Counted from the stretch's first letter, positions 7,462 to 18,482 are shown. The stretch: DNA of 64,000 bases from a bacterium (GCA_905221505.1 CAJNDL010000002.1:43922-107921); one strand, 5' to 3'. Notes: generated by a model not told the origin, from the sequence alone. Numbers and translations: made by a program.

Positions 7462-8511
7462 TTAGTCCTGCATCTGACGTTTCACCTGATAAGGCAGGTA
7501 CAAGACTAGTAAAACCAAACCAGCACCCAGCAAGGCTAGAAGGGCCAGTTTTTCTTGGAAGGTCACAAGGCCGACGACTAATTCCACCACTAAGACCAAA
7601 CTGGTCAATCCTCGGACTACCGCCTGCAAGCCTTTTTCCTTCTGCCCCTTGTCCAGCGGGAAGAGTTGGGTCAAATACTGGTAGTCAAAGGCATGATAGA
7701 GGGCCAACAACTGGAAGAGCAAGAGGTAGTTAAACAGTACTACCACTGCTGTCGCAATCCAAGCTTGCTCGATAAAGATCTGCGCCAGCAAGGAAAGTAA
7801 GAGCAGACGAAGGCTGAGGGCAAAGAGGTCTCCATTTCGCAGATAAGAACGCAGATAGAGATTTTGCCAAATCTTTCCAGGTACTTTTTGAACAGTCTTT
7901 AGGATAAAGTCCAGATAGGCACGACGCTTAACGCTGTTTGAAATTCCCTTGACCTGCGTAAAGAGAGCAAAGAAACGAAGCAAGACCTGCTTGCGCTTGC
8001 TTTCTTGGGAAATGACATAGTCCCAGTCGAGACCAGTTTCAGTGAAAAATTTGCTGGCCTTTTGACGAAAAAGCAGATATTTCCCTACCCCAAATAAAAG
8101 CACATAGACTAGAAAAACTGGCAAGCCATAACCCATGGCTAAAAATAAAGGCGCAAATAAAAGCAAGAAAAGGGTCTGGACAAAGAGCCAAAAGACTAGG
8201 GAAGTGGCAGTTTGACGCTTTAGATGGAGCTTGATTTCCTCTTCACCAACCAAGAGAAAGAGCTTATCTGGTGCCTCCATATAAGTAGCAATTCCACCCC
8301 AAAGCAAAAGTAAAACAGAGGTAATGCCTACAAACAAAAAGATAGGCCAATGATTTTCAGGAAAATGTTGCAAGAGTTGACTGTACTGGTAGGCTAGAAA
8401 GCCCAGCAGGACAAGCAGGAACAGGACAAAGTGGTCATTGAGAACATAGCGCAGATAACCGACACACTCCTTACGAAAAACCTGCTTTCTCTTTAAAAAC
8501 AAGTCTTTCAT
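7462..8511 (-). CDS. ecsB: EcsB-type ABC transporter permease
   Basis: The 349-aa integral membrane protein has at least eight hydrophobic helices and the charged cytoplasmic loops of the EcsB family. It forms a transporter with the ATPase encoded immediately upstream; the ATGA start-stop overlap (8508-8511) indicates translational coupling. In Bacillus, Ecs affects secretion and intramembrane proteolysis; in streptococci the substrate is not established. The family name rests on resemblance of sequence and pairing, not on a conserved active site. Confidence 0.78.
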   Translation of the reverse strand: MKDLFLKRKQVFRKECVGYLRYVLNDHFVLFLLVLLGFLAYQYSQLLQHFPENHWPIFLFVGITSVLLLLWGGIATYMEAPDKLFLLVGEEEIKLHLKRQTATSLVFWLFVQTLFLLLFAPLFLAMGYGLPVFLVYVLLFGVGKYLLFRQKASKFFTETGLDWDYVISQESKRKQVLLRFFALFTQVKGISNSVKRRAYLDFILKTVQKVPGKIWQNLYLRSYLRNGDLFALSLRLLLLSLLAQIFIEQAWIATAVVVLFNYLLLFQLLALYHAFDYQYLTQLFPLDKGQKEKGLQAVVRGLTSLVLVVELVVGLVTFQEKLALLALLGAGLVLLVLYLPYQVKRQMQD

Positions 8512-9239
8512 AACTCCTCCTCTTTGGTCAAAGCCAAGTAAATATCATTCAAACTAGCCTCAGGCATATCAAAGACTTCGCGCAGTTGTGGGAGATTCCC
8601 CTTGGCACGCACCTCTCCCTTGTGGAGAATAACGAAGGCATCACACATCTTCTCCGCCGAATCCAGCACGTGGGTACTCATGAGAATAGACTTGCCCTTT
8701 TGCTTTTCCACTTCCAAAAGCTGAATTAAGTCAGAAATCGCCAGCGGATCGAGACCAAGGAAAGGCTCATCCACGATGAAAAGACTCGGGTCCACCACAA
8801 AAGCACAGATAATCATGACCTTCTGCTTCATCCCTTTTGAAAAATGAACAGGGAACCAGTCCAATTTCTGGTCCAGACGGAACATTTTTAACAAAGGTTC
8901 TACTCGCTCAAAAGCCAATTTTTGCTCAATACCATAAGCCATAGCAACCGTTTCTATATGCTCTCTCAGGGTTAATTCCTCATACAAACTAGGCGTCTCT
9001 GGGATATAGCCAATCTGCTTGCGATAGTTAGTCGCATCTTTTTGCAAAGTCAAACCGTTGATATTGATAGAACCGCTATAAGGTGTCAACAGACCGATAA
9101 TTTCATTAATGGTCGTTGATTTCCCAGCACCATTGAGACCAATCAACCCGACCAACTGCCCACTTTCAACAGTAAAGGACACATCTTTCAAGACAGGGAC
9201 ATGAACATAGCCACCTGTCAGGTTTTTTATTTCTAACAT
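8508..9239 (-). CDS. ecsA: EcsA-type ABC transporter ATPase
   Basis: This 243-aa ATP-binding subunit has Walker A GLNGAGKST, a Q-loop near GYIPETPSLYEEL, the degenerate signature HFSKGMKQKV, Walker B LFIVDEPFLGLD and the switch histidine in STHVLD. It is the first gene of the ecsAB pair and overlaps ecsB by 4 nt. The bidirectional promoter region at 9254-9279 lies just upstream. Confidence 0.88.
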   Translation of the reverse strand: MLEIKNLTGGYVHVPVLKDVSFTVESGQLVGLIGLNGAGKSTTINEIIGLLTPYSGSININGLTLQKDATNYRKQIGYIPETPSLYEELTLREHIETVAMAYGIEQKLAFERVEPLLKMFRLDQKLDWFPVHFSKGMKQKVMIICAFVVDPSLFIVDEPFLGLDPLAISDLIQLLEVEKQKGKSILMSTHVLDSAEKMCDAFVILHKGEVRAKGNLPQLREVFDMPEASLNDIYLALTKEEEL

Positions 9240-9253
9240 ATTTTCTCCAAATC

Positions 9254-9279
9254 TGGTATAATGTAGCTATATTATATCA
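9254..9279. promoter_or_regulatory. Overlapping divergent extended -10 promoters (hit / ecsAB)
   Basis: On the plus strand TG-G-TATAAT (TATAAT 9257-9262) faces the HIT gene. On the minus strand TG-A-TATAAT (TATAAT 9276-9271) faces ecsA. Both are extended -10 elements within 26 bp, so initiation on one strand should interfere with the other. Confidence 0.65.
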
Positions 9280-9306
9280 AAATTCAATACAGTAGAGGTA
9301 GATTTT

Positions 9307-9717
9307 ATGTCAGATTGCATTTTTTGTAAAATCATCGCAGGGGAAATTCCTGCATCAAAAGTATATGAAGATGAGCAGGTTCTTGCCTTTCTTGATATCT
9401 CTCAAGTGACACCAGGACACACCTTGGTCGTACCCAAAGAACACTATCGCAATCTTTTGGAAATGGACGCTACGAGCGCCAGCCAACTCTTTGCCCAAGT
9501 ACCAAAAGTAGCTCAAAAAGTCATGAAAGCTACCAAGGCTGCTGGCATGAATATCATCGCCAACTGTGAAGAAATCGCAGGTCAAACAGTCTTTCACACC
9601 CACGTTCACCTCGTACCTCGCTACAGTGCAGACGATGACCTCAAGATTGATTTTATCGCCCACGAACCAGACTTTGACAAACTTGCTCAAGTAGCTGAAA
9701 CTATCAAAAACGCCTAA
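9307..9717 (+). CDS. hit: HIT-family nucleotide hydrolase
   Basis: This 136-aa protein belongs to the histidine-triad superfamily (Hint/PKCI branch), which hydrolyses nucleoside phosphoramidates and related adenylates. The N-terminus CIFCKIIAGEIPASKVYED and the C-terminal triad FHTHVHLVPRY are diagnostic, and length is normal. The cellular substrate is not known in streptococci. The 95-aa gene behind it starts 9 nt after the stop and is probably cotranscribed. Confidence 0.93.
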   Translation: MSDCIFCKIIAGEIPASKVYEDEQVLAFLDISQVTPGHTLVVPKEHYRNLLEMDATSASQLFAQVPKVAQKVMKATKAAGMNIIANCEEIAGQTVFHTHVHLVPRYSADDDLKIDFIAHEPDFDKLAQVAETIKNA

Positions 9718-9726
9718 GGAGTTGCC

Positions 9727-10014
9727 ATGAAATTATCTAATCTACTGCTATTTGCAGGAGCTGCAGCCGGAAGTTATTTGGTCACAAAAAATCGCCAAGT
9801 CATCACAGATGAAGTTTTGAACACTACCGACCGCGTTCAAGCTATCAAGGATGACGTGGATATTATCCAAAACAGCCTGCAAATCATCGACCAGCAAAAA
9901 GAACTGATCAAGGAATACCAAGAAGACCTGACTTACAAGTTTAAGGTCTTGGAAAAAGATATCCAGACTAGACTAGCTGTGATCAAAGAAACACAGGAAA
10001 CTGAAGATAAGTAA
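9727..10014 (+). CDS. Small membrane-anchored coiled-coil protein
   Basis: The 95-aa protein has one short hydrophobic N-terminal segment (LSNLLLFAGAAAGSYLV) followed by a charged helical stretch (about residues 40-90) with coiled-coil periodicity. I do not recognise a functional family; similar small proteins follow hit in related streptococci. It lies in an operon with hit and ends directly at an intrinsic terminator. Confidence 0.75.
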   Translation: MKLSNLLLFAGAAAGSYLVTKNRQVITDEVLNTTDRVQAIKDDVDIIQNSLQIIDQQKELIKEYQEDLTYKFKVLEKDIQTRLAVIKETQETEDK

Positions 10015-10036
10015 AAAGAGCCGAGTGGCTCTTTTT
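10013..10036 (+). terminator. Intrinsic terminator after the hit operon
   Basis: AAAAAGAGCC (10013-10022), loop GAGT and GGCTCTTTTT form a perfect hairpin with a U tract. The same 24-bp sequence recurs at 10276-10299. Confidence 0.9.
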
Positions 10037-10275
10037 ATGACGTAAACAAGTTATATCCCATCAACTATACATCACAATTTAGACAACTCATTCACCGTTT
10101 CATAACTAAATCGAATGCTTTCCCAGACTTTCCGCCGTAATGAAAACACATGAAATAGTTTGGTTTCAGGTATTCGGAAACTTTGAGACCTAGGCTCAAA
10201 GTTTAGGTATGGAACTTCGAAGAAGGTCGCTACCGTCCGTCATTACTTAAGGAAAGTCTTAAAAAATCTATAAAC
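10037..10275. repeat. Nested inverted-repeat element of unknown type
   Basis: This gene-free stretch between two identical terminators contains nested inverted repeats. The outer arms are AGACTTTCC (10125-10133) and GGAAAGTCT (10251-10259). Inner arms are GTAATGA (10137-10143) and TCATTAC (10240-10246). A central 10-bp perfect hairpin pairs AAACTTTGAG (10178-10187) with CTCAAAGTTT (10195-10204) around ACCTAGG. No ORF of note is present. The layout resembles a short non-autonomous element or a structured RNA; I cannot match it to BOX, and I do not remember the RUP or SPRITE consensus well enough to test those. Confidence 0.5.
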
Positions 10276-10299
10276 AAAAAGAGCCGAGTGGCTCTTTTT
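10276..10299 (-). terminator. Intrinsic terminator after dnaJ
   Basis: A second copy of AAAAAGAGCC-GAGT-GGCTCTTTTT. Being self-complementary it also works on the minus strand, four bases past the dnaJ stop codon. Confidence 0.88.
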
Positions 10300-10302
10300 A
10301 CT

Positions 10303-11442
10303 TTATTCTCCATCAAAGGCATCTTTTATATGATCAAAGAAACCTTTTTTCTTTGGATTGACTTTTAAGTCACCTGCAGCTGCGAATTCTTTCAAGGCTG
10401 CTTTTTGGCGATCGTTCAATCCTGTCGGAGTCACGACATTGACGGTAACGTATTGGTCACCAACTGCACCACCACGAAGACTCGGAGCTCCTTTGCCACG
10501 TAGGCGGAATTTCTTACCAGTCTGAGTTCCCTCTGGAATAACCAATTCAACATCACCGTGAACAGTTGGGATATCTACTGTATCACCAAGAGCCACTTGG
10601 ACAAAGTTGAGGTTTAGATTGTAGAAGATAGTGGTTCCTTCACGTTCAAACTTGTCGCTAGCTTCCACAGAAACTACTACATACAAGTCACCATAGGGTC
10701 CACCGTTAAAGCCTGCTTCACCTTGACCAGCTAGGCGAATTTGTTGACCAGTTTCCACACCAGCAGGGATTTTCACATGTACGCTATGAGCTTGTTTTTC
10801 ATGACCTGTACCGTGACAAGTTGTACATGGATCTTTGATTTCTTTTCCGCGACCATGACAGACATCACAGGTTACTTGGCGACGCATCATACCAAGAGGA
10901 GTCTGCGTATCGACGTTAATGACACCAGCACCATGACAGCGTCCACAAGTGACTGGACTTGTTCCTGGCTTAGCACCAGAGCCATTACATGTACGACATC
11001 CAGCTTCTCGGTTGTACTTAACTTCCTTCTCTGTACCGAAAATAGCTTCTTCAAATGTCAAATTCACACGATACTGGAGGTCATCCCCTTGGCGAGGAGC
11101 GTTTGGATTGCGCGAAGCACCGCCTCCGCCGAAAAAACTTGAGAAGATGTCCTCAAAACCACCGAAACCACCTGCTCCGTTGAAACCGCCAGCTCCACCA
11201 CCGAAGCCTCCAAATCCACCATTGGCGCCTGCAGCACCATATTGGTCATAGGCAGCCCGTTTTTGGTCGTCACTCAAAGTCTCATAGGCTTCCTGGACTT
11301 CCTTGTACTTTTCCTCAGCACCAGGCTCCTTGTTGATATCTGGGTGATATTTTTTGGAAAGCTTACGATAAGCTTTTTTGATCTCGTCTGCCGAAGCGTT
11401 TTTTGACACCCCCAGACGATCATAAAATTCAGTATTGTTCAT
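10303..11442 (-). CDS. dnaJ: DnaJ, Hsp40 co-chaperone
   Basis: The 379-aa protein stimulates DnaK ATPase activity and delivers substrates. The J domain covers residues 4-70, with HPD inside [10 protein letters not shown] Gly/Phe-rich linker spans about 75-125. Four CxxCxGxG zinc motifs follow: [24 protein letters not shown] and CTTCHGTG. Then come the C-terminal substrate-binding domains. The length is normal for streptococcal DnaJ. It is separated from dnaK by a small gene and a structured 318-bp spacer, so it may be expressed partly independently. Confidence 0.97.
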   Translation of the reverse strand: MNNTEFYDRLGVSKNASADEIKKAYRKLSKKYHPDINKEPGAEEKYKEVQEAYETLSDDQKRAAYDQYGAAGANGGFGGFGGGAGGFNGAGGFGGFEDIFSSFFGGGGASRNPNAPRQGDDLQYRVNLTFEEAIFGTEKEVKYNREAGCRTCNGSGAKPGTSPVTCGRCHGAGVINVDTQTPLGMMRRQVTCDVCHGRGKEIKDPCTTCHGTGHEKQAHSVHVKIPAGVETGQQIRLAGQGEAGFNGGPYGDLYVVVSVEASDKFEREGTTIFYNLNLNFVQVALGDTVDIPTVHGDVELVIPEGTQTGKKFRLRGKGAPSLRGGAVGDQYVTVNVVTPTGLNDRQKAALKEFAAAGDLKVNPKKKGFFDHIKDAFDGE

Positions 11443-11760
11443 AATTCAAGATACAAAGGGCGTCAAACGGACACAGCCAAAAAAGGAGTTTTGACGACGG
11501 ACGCTTGCGTCCTAGAAAAACTATCTTTTTGGCACAGTCCGTAGCCCGTGTTCAGTTACTCGAACACCCTTGTTCCTTTCTGTTAATATTACGGAACGAA
11601 TCCTCAATCTAGGTCGGATTCAATTACTTTCTTTTATATTGATGAGACAAAACCCAAATAAATCAGGTTTAGTCCCTTTTTATCGAAAAACAGAGGCTGG
11701 GTTGCAACCTCTGGATTTCCAATTTGTATTAATTAAACCATTTAAATTGAAATGACTCTT
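11443..11760. other. Structured spacer between the 114-aa gene and dnaJ
   Basis: I see no credible gene here; the 61-codon plus-strand ORF has no ribosome site. The spacer holds a terminator hairpin for the upstream minus-strand gene (11686-11713) and two compact perfect hairpins in the presumed dnaJ leader. These are GGACGC-TT-GCGTCC (11499-11512) and GTGTTC (11548-11553) with GAACAC (11562-11567). I found no CIRCE operator in it. Confidence 0.55.
11686..11713 (-). terminator. Terminator downstream of the 114-aa gene
   Basis: CAGAGG (11691-11696) pairs with CCTCTG (11708-11713), with extra G-C pairing in the loop. On the minus strand the stem is followed by TTTTTCG. It would end most dnaK-operon transcripts before dnaJ. 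Confidence 0.7.
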
Positions 11761-12105
11761 TTATTTTTTATACTTCAACTGATACTTTTTCTCTACTGCG
11801 TCATAGCTAGCAACTGAAATCATAATAATGTCTTCATCACTGTAATTCTCAGCCCTTACTTGTCGTGTTATAGAATAATCGTCATCACCTGAGTTTTCCT
11901 CGACACATGCTAAATATGTTGGAAAGACTGTATCTGTATGAAATTTTACTCTTGTAATTTCATCATCTTGACTATAATGGATTTCTAAAAATTTATTACC
12001 AACGATATCATCCAAATAATACAACGAAATTTGTTGTTCATTATTCTTACGGTAGATTTCTAAACCGTTTTTCTCAAGTTTGGCAATTAATTCATCAACT
12101 TTCAT
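11761..12105 (-). CDS. Conserved hypothetical protein between dnaK and dnaJ
   Basis: The 114-aa acidic soluble protein has no signal peptide, membrane segment or recognisable catalytic motif. It sits 21 bp downstream of dnaK in the same orientation and is followed by an intrinsic terminator. A small hypothetical gene at this place is, to my memory, common in pneumococcal genomes. An AGGAG ribosome site precedes the ATG. I assign no function. Confidence 0.75.
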   Translation of the reverse strand: MKVDELIAKLEKNGLEIYRKNNEQQISLYYLDDIVGNKFLEIHYSQDDEITRVKFHTDTVFPTYLACVEENSGDDDYSITRQVRAENYSDEDIIMISVASYDAVEKKYQLKYKK

Positions 12106-12126
12106 TAAATCCTCCTGATTTATAGT

Positions 12127-14225
<2,099 letters not shown>

Positions 14226-14750
14226 CTAATTGTAGACCACTACCATTGCTGGGCGTAGGATGCGGTCATGGAGTTTGTAGCCTTTTTGGAAGACTTGGGC
14301 GATGGTATCTGCTGGGTGTTCATCGTCTGCTGGGAGAGTTTGGATGGCCATATGGTAGTTATGGTCAAATTCACCATCAGCTGCGATTTCTTCGATTCCT
14401 TCTTCTTTCAAAGCGTGAATCAAGCTTTCTTGCACCATCTCCAATCCTTTTTTGACATCATCTGTCAAACCTTCAACTGCGAGTGCACGCTCTAGGTTAT
14501 CCAAAGAAGGGAGAATTGCTTTTGCCAAGTCCTGACTACGATAACGTTGCAAGTTTTGACGCTCTTCATTGGCACGGCGTTGGATATTTTGCATTTCTGC
14601 ATGAGCGCGAAGATATTTGTTTTCGAACTCATCTGCACGTTCATTTGCCAAGTCCAACTCAGACTTCTCAGAAGTTGTTTCTTCAGCTGTTTCCACAACT
14701 TCCTCTTCTTGAACTTCTTCTACTTCTTCATTTTTTATATCTTGGGCCAT
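14226..14750 (-). CDS. grpE: GrpE, nucleotide exchange factor for DnaK
   Basis: The 174-aa protein has a disordered, Glu-rich N-terminus, a long dimerising helix (residues 35-90: [20 protein letters not shown]) and a C-terminal beta domain ([10 protein letters not shown]...[12 protein letters not shown]). It releases ADP from DnaK. I chose ATG 14750 (MAQDIKNEE) because GGAGG lies 5-6 nt upstream; a reading frame extending to 14774 has no ribosome site. It follows hrcA by 26 nt. Confidence 0.96.
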   Translation of the reverse strand: MAQDIKNEEVEEVQEEEVVETAEETTSEKSELDLANERADEFENKYLRAHAEMQNIQRRANEERQNLQRYRSQDLAKAILPSLDNLERALAVEGLTDDVKKGLEMVQESLIHALKEEGIEEIAADGEFDHNYHMAIQTLPADDEHPADTIAQVFQKGYKLHDRILRPAMVVVYN

Positions 14751-14776
14751 TTTCGCCTCCTTTAATGATTTCAATC

Positions 14777-15811
14777 TTAATGTACTTCGTAATGATTACT
14801 GCTGAGGTAGCGGTAAAAATCTGTCAACTTCATGGTCAAAACACGATTGACTACATTGACTTGGTTGATTAGCTGTTGGTAATCCAGATTGACCGGACCG
14901 ATAATGGCTAGAATTCCAACTCCCCGATAAGGAATGAGGAACTTGCTACTAATCACCGCTAGGTCTGCTAGACAGGACTCTTGACTGTCCGCAACTCGGA
15001 CATTTTGCATCTGATCTTCATGCAGCCCTTCACGAATCTCCAAGGCAACCTTTTGCGGTTGATCAAAGAACTGATAGGCTGCCAGATTGGCAAAATTCAA
15101 GAGATTGACCTTGCCTGCCACCACAATGTTTTCGTTGAACATTTCCTTAAAGATGTGTTCAAAGAGATCCATGACATTATCCGTTGTTGTAAAGTAACGC
15201 TGGATAATCTGCGGAATCTCCGTCCGAATCTTGTAGTGGATATCTAGAACAGTGTGACCGAGGAAACGTTCCTGAATGATTGCCTTCAGTTTCAGTAAAT
15301 CTTCCTGCAAGAAGTTCCTTGGAATTAGAAACTGACTGGTAACCGTTCGAGACTCGTCTAGGGTGAATACTGCTAAAGCTGTATGTTGCCCTAAAACAAC
15401 GATATCAAAGGCTGTCAGACGTTGCCTGCTCGGCTCAACATCCAGCGCCACTACCGTACAGCCACTCAAGTCCGTGAGTAGATTAGCAGCCTCTTGCAGA
15501 ATATCCTCCAATTTGAAGAATTCCTGATCAAAGGCTTTGACAATCTCATAAACCTCATTTTCAGCCAGTCGGTCAAAATCCAGTGAGTGTTTCACATAGT
15601 ACTGAAAACCAGCAACACTTGGCATCCGACCACTTGAAGTATGAGCCTTCTCAAGCAAACCTTGCTTTTCTAGAGCCGCCATGTCATTACGAATGGTTGC
15701 ACTGCTAGAGTTAATAGACTCTTGCAAAGCTTTGGATCCGACAGGTTCGTGCGTTTTGGTAAAGATGTCAATAATTAGATTTAAAATATCCTGCTGACGC
15801 TCTGTAACCAT
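14777..15811 (-). CDS. hrcA: HrcA, heat-shock repressor
   Basis: The 344-aa repressor binds CIRCE. An N-terminal winged helix ([41 protein letters not shown]) precedes a GAF-like domain. The ATG at 15811 follows AGGAG (15823-15819) at a good distance; an upstream ATG in frame (15853) lies inside the first CIRCE and lacks a ribosome site. Two CIRCE elements and a sigma-A promoter lie immediately upstream, giving autoregulation of hrcA-grpE-dnaK. Confidence 0.96.
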   Translation of the reverse strand: MVTERQQDILNLIIDIFTKTHEPVGSKALQESINSSSATIRNDMAALEKQGLLEKAHTSSGRMPSVAGFQYYVKHSLDFDRLAENEVYEIVKAFDQEFFKLEDILQEAANLLTDLSGCTVVALDVEPSRQRLTAFDIVVLGQHTALAVFTLDESRTVTSQFLIPRNFLQEDLLKLKAIIQERFLGHTVLDIHYKIRTEIPQIIQRYFTTTDNVMDLFEHIFKEMFNENIVVAGKVNLLNFANLAAYQFFDQPQKVALEIREGLHEDQMQNVRVADSQESCLADLAVISSKFLIPYRGVGILAIIGPVNLDYQQLINQVNVVNRVLTMKLTDFYRYLSSNHYEVH

Positions 15812-15837
15812 CTCATCACTCCTCTCTGTCTGATCAA

Positions 15838-15864
15838 TTAGCACTCGATACATCCAAGTGCTAA
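15838..15864. promoter_or_regulatory. CIRCE operator 1 (proximal, one mismatch)
   Basis: TTAGCACTC (15838-15846), 9-nt spacer, AAGTGCTAA (15856-15864). The arms pair except for one position relative to the canonical GAGTGCTAA. It lies just downstream of the hrcA -10, in the transcribed leader. Confidence 0.93.
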
Positions 15865-15875
15865 CTCATGATTCT

Positions 15876-15903
15876 ATTATACACCCTTAGAAGAGAATGT
15901 CAA
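15876..15903 (-). promoter_or_regulatory. Sigma-A promoter of the hrcA operon
   Basis: On the minus strand, TTGACA (15903-15898) and TATAAT (15881-15876), both consensus, are separated by 16 bp. The promoter lies between the two CIRCE operators, so HrcA can flank it from both sides. Confidence 0.92.
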
Positions 15904-15920
15904 GACAAAAACTCAAAAAA

Positions 15921-15947
15921 TTAGCACTCTTTTACCAAGAGTGCTAA
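15921..15947. promoter_or_regulatory. CIRCE operator 2 (distal, perfect)
   Basis: TTAGCACTC (15921-15929), 9-nt spacer, GAGTGCTAA (15939-15947): a perfect CIRCE upstream of the -35 element. Confidence 0.96.
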
Positions 15948-15966
15948 AAATCAGTCTGAAGACCTA

Positions 15967-15994
15967 GAAAAAAAGATCACCTTCAGGTAATCTT
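15967..15994 (-). terminator. glnA terminator
   Basis: AGAT-c-ACCT-tc-AGGT-a-ATCT (15974-15993) with A7 on its left gives, on the minus strand, a stem followed by TTTTTTT, ten bases past the glnA stop. Confidence 0.83.
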
Positions 15995-16003
15995 TCCTCT
16001 ATA

Positions 16004-17350
16004 TTAGTAAAGGTCTAAATAATTATCAATTTCCCATTGTGAAACGAAGGTTGCATAACTTGCCCATTCGATTCGTTTGGCTTCAAGGAAGCTAGTATAG
16101 ATATGTTCTCCAAGAGCCGCTCTGACAACTTCATCTTCTGTCAAAGCTTTCAAAGCGTTGTGAAGAGTTGATGGAAGGTCTGTAATACCAGCTTCCTTAC
16201 GCTCTTCAGCTGTCATGATGTAGATATTTTCTTCGATAGGAGCTGGTGCTTCGATTTTATTTTCAATACCATGCAAACCAACTTCCAATAGAACCGCCAT
16301 AGCGATGTATGGGTTGGCCATTGGATCCACTGAACGCAACTCAAGACGAGTTCCCATACCGCGTGAAGCAGGCACGCGCACAAGTGGAGAACGGTTACGA
16401 CCAGCCCAAGCAATGTAAACAGGCGCTTCATAACCTGGAACCAAACGTTTGTATGAGTTAACCGTTGGGTTCATGATAGCAGTATAGTTGTAGGCATGTT
16501 TGATCAAACCACCAAGGAAATGGTAGGCCGTTTCAGACAACTGCATTCCTTTTGGATCATTTGGATCAAAGAAGGCATTATTTCCTTCTGCATCAAACAA
16601 GGACATATTACAGTGCATACCTGATCCGGCAATACCAAATTTTGGTTTCGCCATAAAGGTTGCGTAAAGTCCGTGTTTGCGAGCAATAGTTTTAACAACA
16701 AGTTTAAAGATTTGAATCTTATCACAAGCACGGAGGACTTCATCATACTTAAAGTCAATCTCATGCTGTCCAACAGCAACCTCGTGGTGACTGGCTTCTA
16801 CTTCAAATCCCATTTTGGTCAAGACATTTACAATCTCACGACGTGTATTGTCCGCAAGGTCAGTAGGCGCCAAATCAAAGTAGCCACCCTTGTCATTTAC
16901 TTCAAGTGTTGGGTCACCATTTTCATCCAACTTAAATAGGAAGAATTCTGGCTCTGGACCAAGGTTGAAAGATTTGAATCCTACTTCTTCCATGTGACGA
17001 AGAGCTCGTTTCAAATTGCCACGAGGGTCACCTGCAAATGGTTCACCTTCTGTTGTATAGACATCACAGATCAAACCTGCAACACTTCCATTTTCATCTC
17101 CCCAAGGGAAGACTGTCCATGTATCCAAGTCAGGGTACAAGTACATATCTGACTCATTGATACGTACAAAACCTTCAATAGAAGATCCATCAAACATCGC
17201 CTTGTTTGACAAGACTTTATCTAACTGTTCATCTGTAGCAGGAATTTCGACGTTTTTCATGGTTCCCAAAATATCTGAGAACATAAGACGAATAAAGGTA
17301 ACATTTTTTTCCTTGACTTCACGACGAATATCTGCAGCTGTGATTGGCAT
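16004..17350 (-). CDS. glnA: GlnA, type I glutamine synthetase
   Basis: The 448-aa enzyme makes glutamine from glutamate, ammonia and ATP and is the last gene of glnRA. Typical motifs are DGSSIEGF (substrate loop), GPEPEFFLF and [13 protein letters not shown] (metal ligands), [18 protein letters not shown] (ATP region) and [13 protein letters not shown]. It has the short Gram-positive GSI-alpha length and no adenylylation-site extension, consistent with control by GlnR and feedback rather than adenylylation. It follows glnR by 36 bp. Confidence 0.97.
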   Translation of the reverse strand: MPITAADIRREVKEKNVTFIRLMFSDILGTMKNVEIPATDEQLDKVLSNKAMFDGSSIEGFVRINESDMYLYPDLDTWTVFPWGDENGSVAGLICDVYTTEGEPFAGDPRGNLKRALRHMEEVGFKSFNLGPEPEFFLFKLDENGDPTLEVNDKGGYFDLAPTDLADNTRREIVNVLTKMGFEVEASHHEVAVGQHEIDFKYDEVLRACDKIQIFKLVVKTIARKHGLYATFMAKPKFGIAGSGMHCNMSLFDAEGNNAFFDPNDPKGMQLSETAYHFLGGLIKHAYNYTAIMNPTVNSYKRLVPGYEAPVYIAWAGRNRSPLVRVPASRGMGTRLELRSVDPMANPYIAMAVLLEVGLHGIENKIEAPAPIEENIYIMTAEERKEAGITDLPSTLHNALKALTEDEVVRAALGEHIYTSFLEAKRIEWASYATFVSQWEIDNYLDLY

Positions 17351-17386
17351 GAGTTTTCTCCTTAATGTATGACTACTTGCGGTTAC

Positions 17387-17743
17387 CTAACCGCGACCAA
17401 AAGGTGACCGTACTGAAGCAAAGCGACCCTGTTGGAGGAGTTCATTGTGAAGTGCTCGACGCACCTCAGTCTGACTCACCGCTTTCTTAGATTTCGCTTC
17501 ACGTTCAGCATATTTTTTCTTAATGGCAGCGATATTATAACCTTCAGAGATATAATCTTTGATTTCAAGCAGACGATCCATGTCATTCAAGGAATACATG
17601 CGACGATTTCCTTCGTTTCGATCAGGTTTAATCAACTCTTGATCTTCATAATAACGAATCTGACGCGCCGATAGATCGGTCAACTTCATAACACTGCCGA
17701 TAGGAAAAACAGCCATATTTCGGCGAAATTCTTTTTCCTTCAT
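17387..17743 (-). CDS. glnR: GlnR, MerR-family nitrogen regulator
   Basis: The 118-aa repressor has an N-terminal MerR winged helix (IGSVMKLTDLSARQIRYYEDQ, RRMYSLNDMDRLLEI). Its C-terminal tail (about residues 85-118) is the part that in other Firmicutes senses feedback-inhibited glutamine synthetase. It represses its own operon; a GlnR operator with the family half-site pattern lies upstream (17803-17819). Confidence 0.95.
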   Translation of the reverse strand: MKEKEFRRNMAVFPIGSVMKLTDLSARQIRYYEDQELIKPDRNEGNRRMYSLNDMDRLLEIKDYISEGYNIAAIKKKYAEREAKSKKAVSQTEVRRALHNELLQQGRFASVRSPFGRG

Positions 17744-17766
17744 TTACAATTTCCTTCTTTCTGTCT

Positions 17767-17819
17767 ATTATAGTCTAAAAAAAGACAAACGTCAATTGAT
17801 AATGTTATAAAATGTAACA
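17767..17819 (-). promoter_or_regulatory. glnRA promoter with GlnR operator
   Basis: On the minus strand, TTGACG (17795-17790), 17-bp spacer, TATAAT (17772-17767). Immediately upstream, TGTTA-N7-TAACA (17803-17819) fits the GlnR consensus TGTNA-N7-TNACA exactly, as a perfect dyad. Confidence 0.88.
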
Positions 17820-18347
17820 TTATTTTTCTTTTTTCTCTAAAAAGAGCCGAATGCGATCAATATCGTAATTTACGAGAATTGCGACAAAAACTCCCATGAA
17901 AGTTTCTGATACACGCGCAAACACGTACAAAATTGTTTCACCACTCGGAATCGATAGGGTAATGATTAACATAGCCGCTACACCACCAATAACCCCTGCT
18001 TTGTTATTCATGGCTACGTTTGTCATAATGGTTAACATGGTGCAGATGGGAACAACAACCAAGGTCACCCAAAAAGCCTCGTGGAAAAAGGTATTTAATA
18101 GGAAGAAGAGGAGGGCATAGAGGCCACCGATACTATTTCCTAAAATACGCGAAGTCCCAAAATGGACACTCTTATCAAAACTCTCCCTCAGGCTAAACAC
18201 GGCTGTCAAAGCACCGATTTGAAGACCTTTCCAGCCAAAAAAGCCAAAAATCAAGAGAACTAGAAAAACAGCAATACCTGTTTTAAAGGTTCGCATACCA
18301 AGTTTGAACTGGGATTTATCGAATTTATATTTTTTAAAATAACTCAT
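17820..18347 (-). CDS. Aromatic-acid-exporter-like (FUSC/ArAE) membrane protein
   Basis: The 175-aa protein has about four to five hydrophobic helices (AVFLVLLIFGFFGW, LYALLFFLLNTFF, FWVTLVVVPICTMLTIM, GVIGGVAAMLIITLSI). The motif RTFKTGIAVFL...LQIGALTAVFSLRESFDKS resembles the N-terminal half of ArAE/FUSC permeases. Substrate unknown. The short length is typical of the half-size Firmicutes version. It is followed within a few bases by the GlnR operator of glnRA. Confidence 0.78.
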   Translation of the reverse strand: MSYFKKYKFDKSQFKLGMRTFKTGIAVFLVLLIFGFFGWKGLQIGALTAVFSLRESFDKSVHFGTSRILGNSIGGLYALLFFLLNTFFHEAFWVTLVVVPICTMLTIMTNVAMNNKAGVIGGVAAMLIITLSIPSGETILYVFARVSETFMGVFVAILVNYDIDRIRLFLEKKEK

Positions 18348-18430
18348 AATCTCAACTTTCTATTTCCATTTTATCATAATTTGGGTGATTTTATGAACAA
18401 TAGTTGAGAGGAAGCGTTTTTATTTCAAGT

Positions 18431-18468
18431 AAAAGAAAAGAGGAACTTTCATTCCCCTCTTCTTTAAT
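18431..18468 (-). terminator. pgk terminator
   Basis: AAGAGG (18438-18443) pairs with CCTCTT (18456-18461), with A-rich sequence before it (U-rich on the minus strand) and TCTTTAATTT after it. It lies 15 bp past the pgk stop. Confidence 0.75.
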
Positions 18469-18482
18469 TTATTTATGAAATC

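Noticed and set aside
11570..11755. 61-codon plus-strand ORF upstream of the 114-aa gene's terminator
   Set aside because: It has no ribosome site or promoter and overlaps the terminator hairpin; it looks like chance.
15809..15853. Upstream in-frame start of hrcA at 15853
   Set aside because: That ATG falls within the proximal CIRCE operator and lacks a ribosome site.
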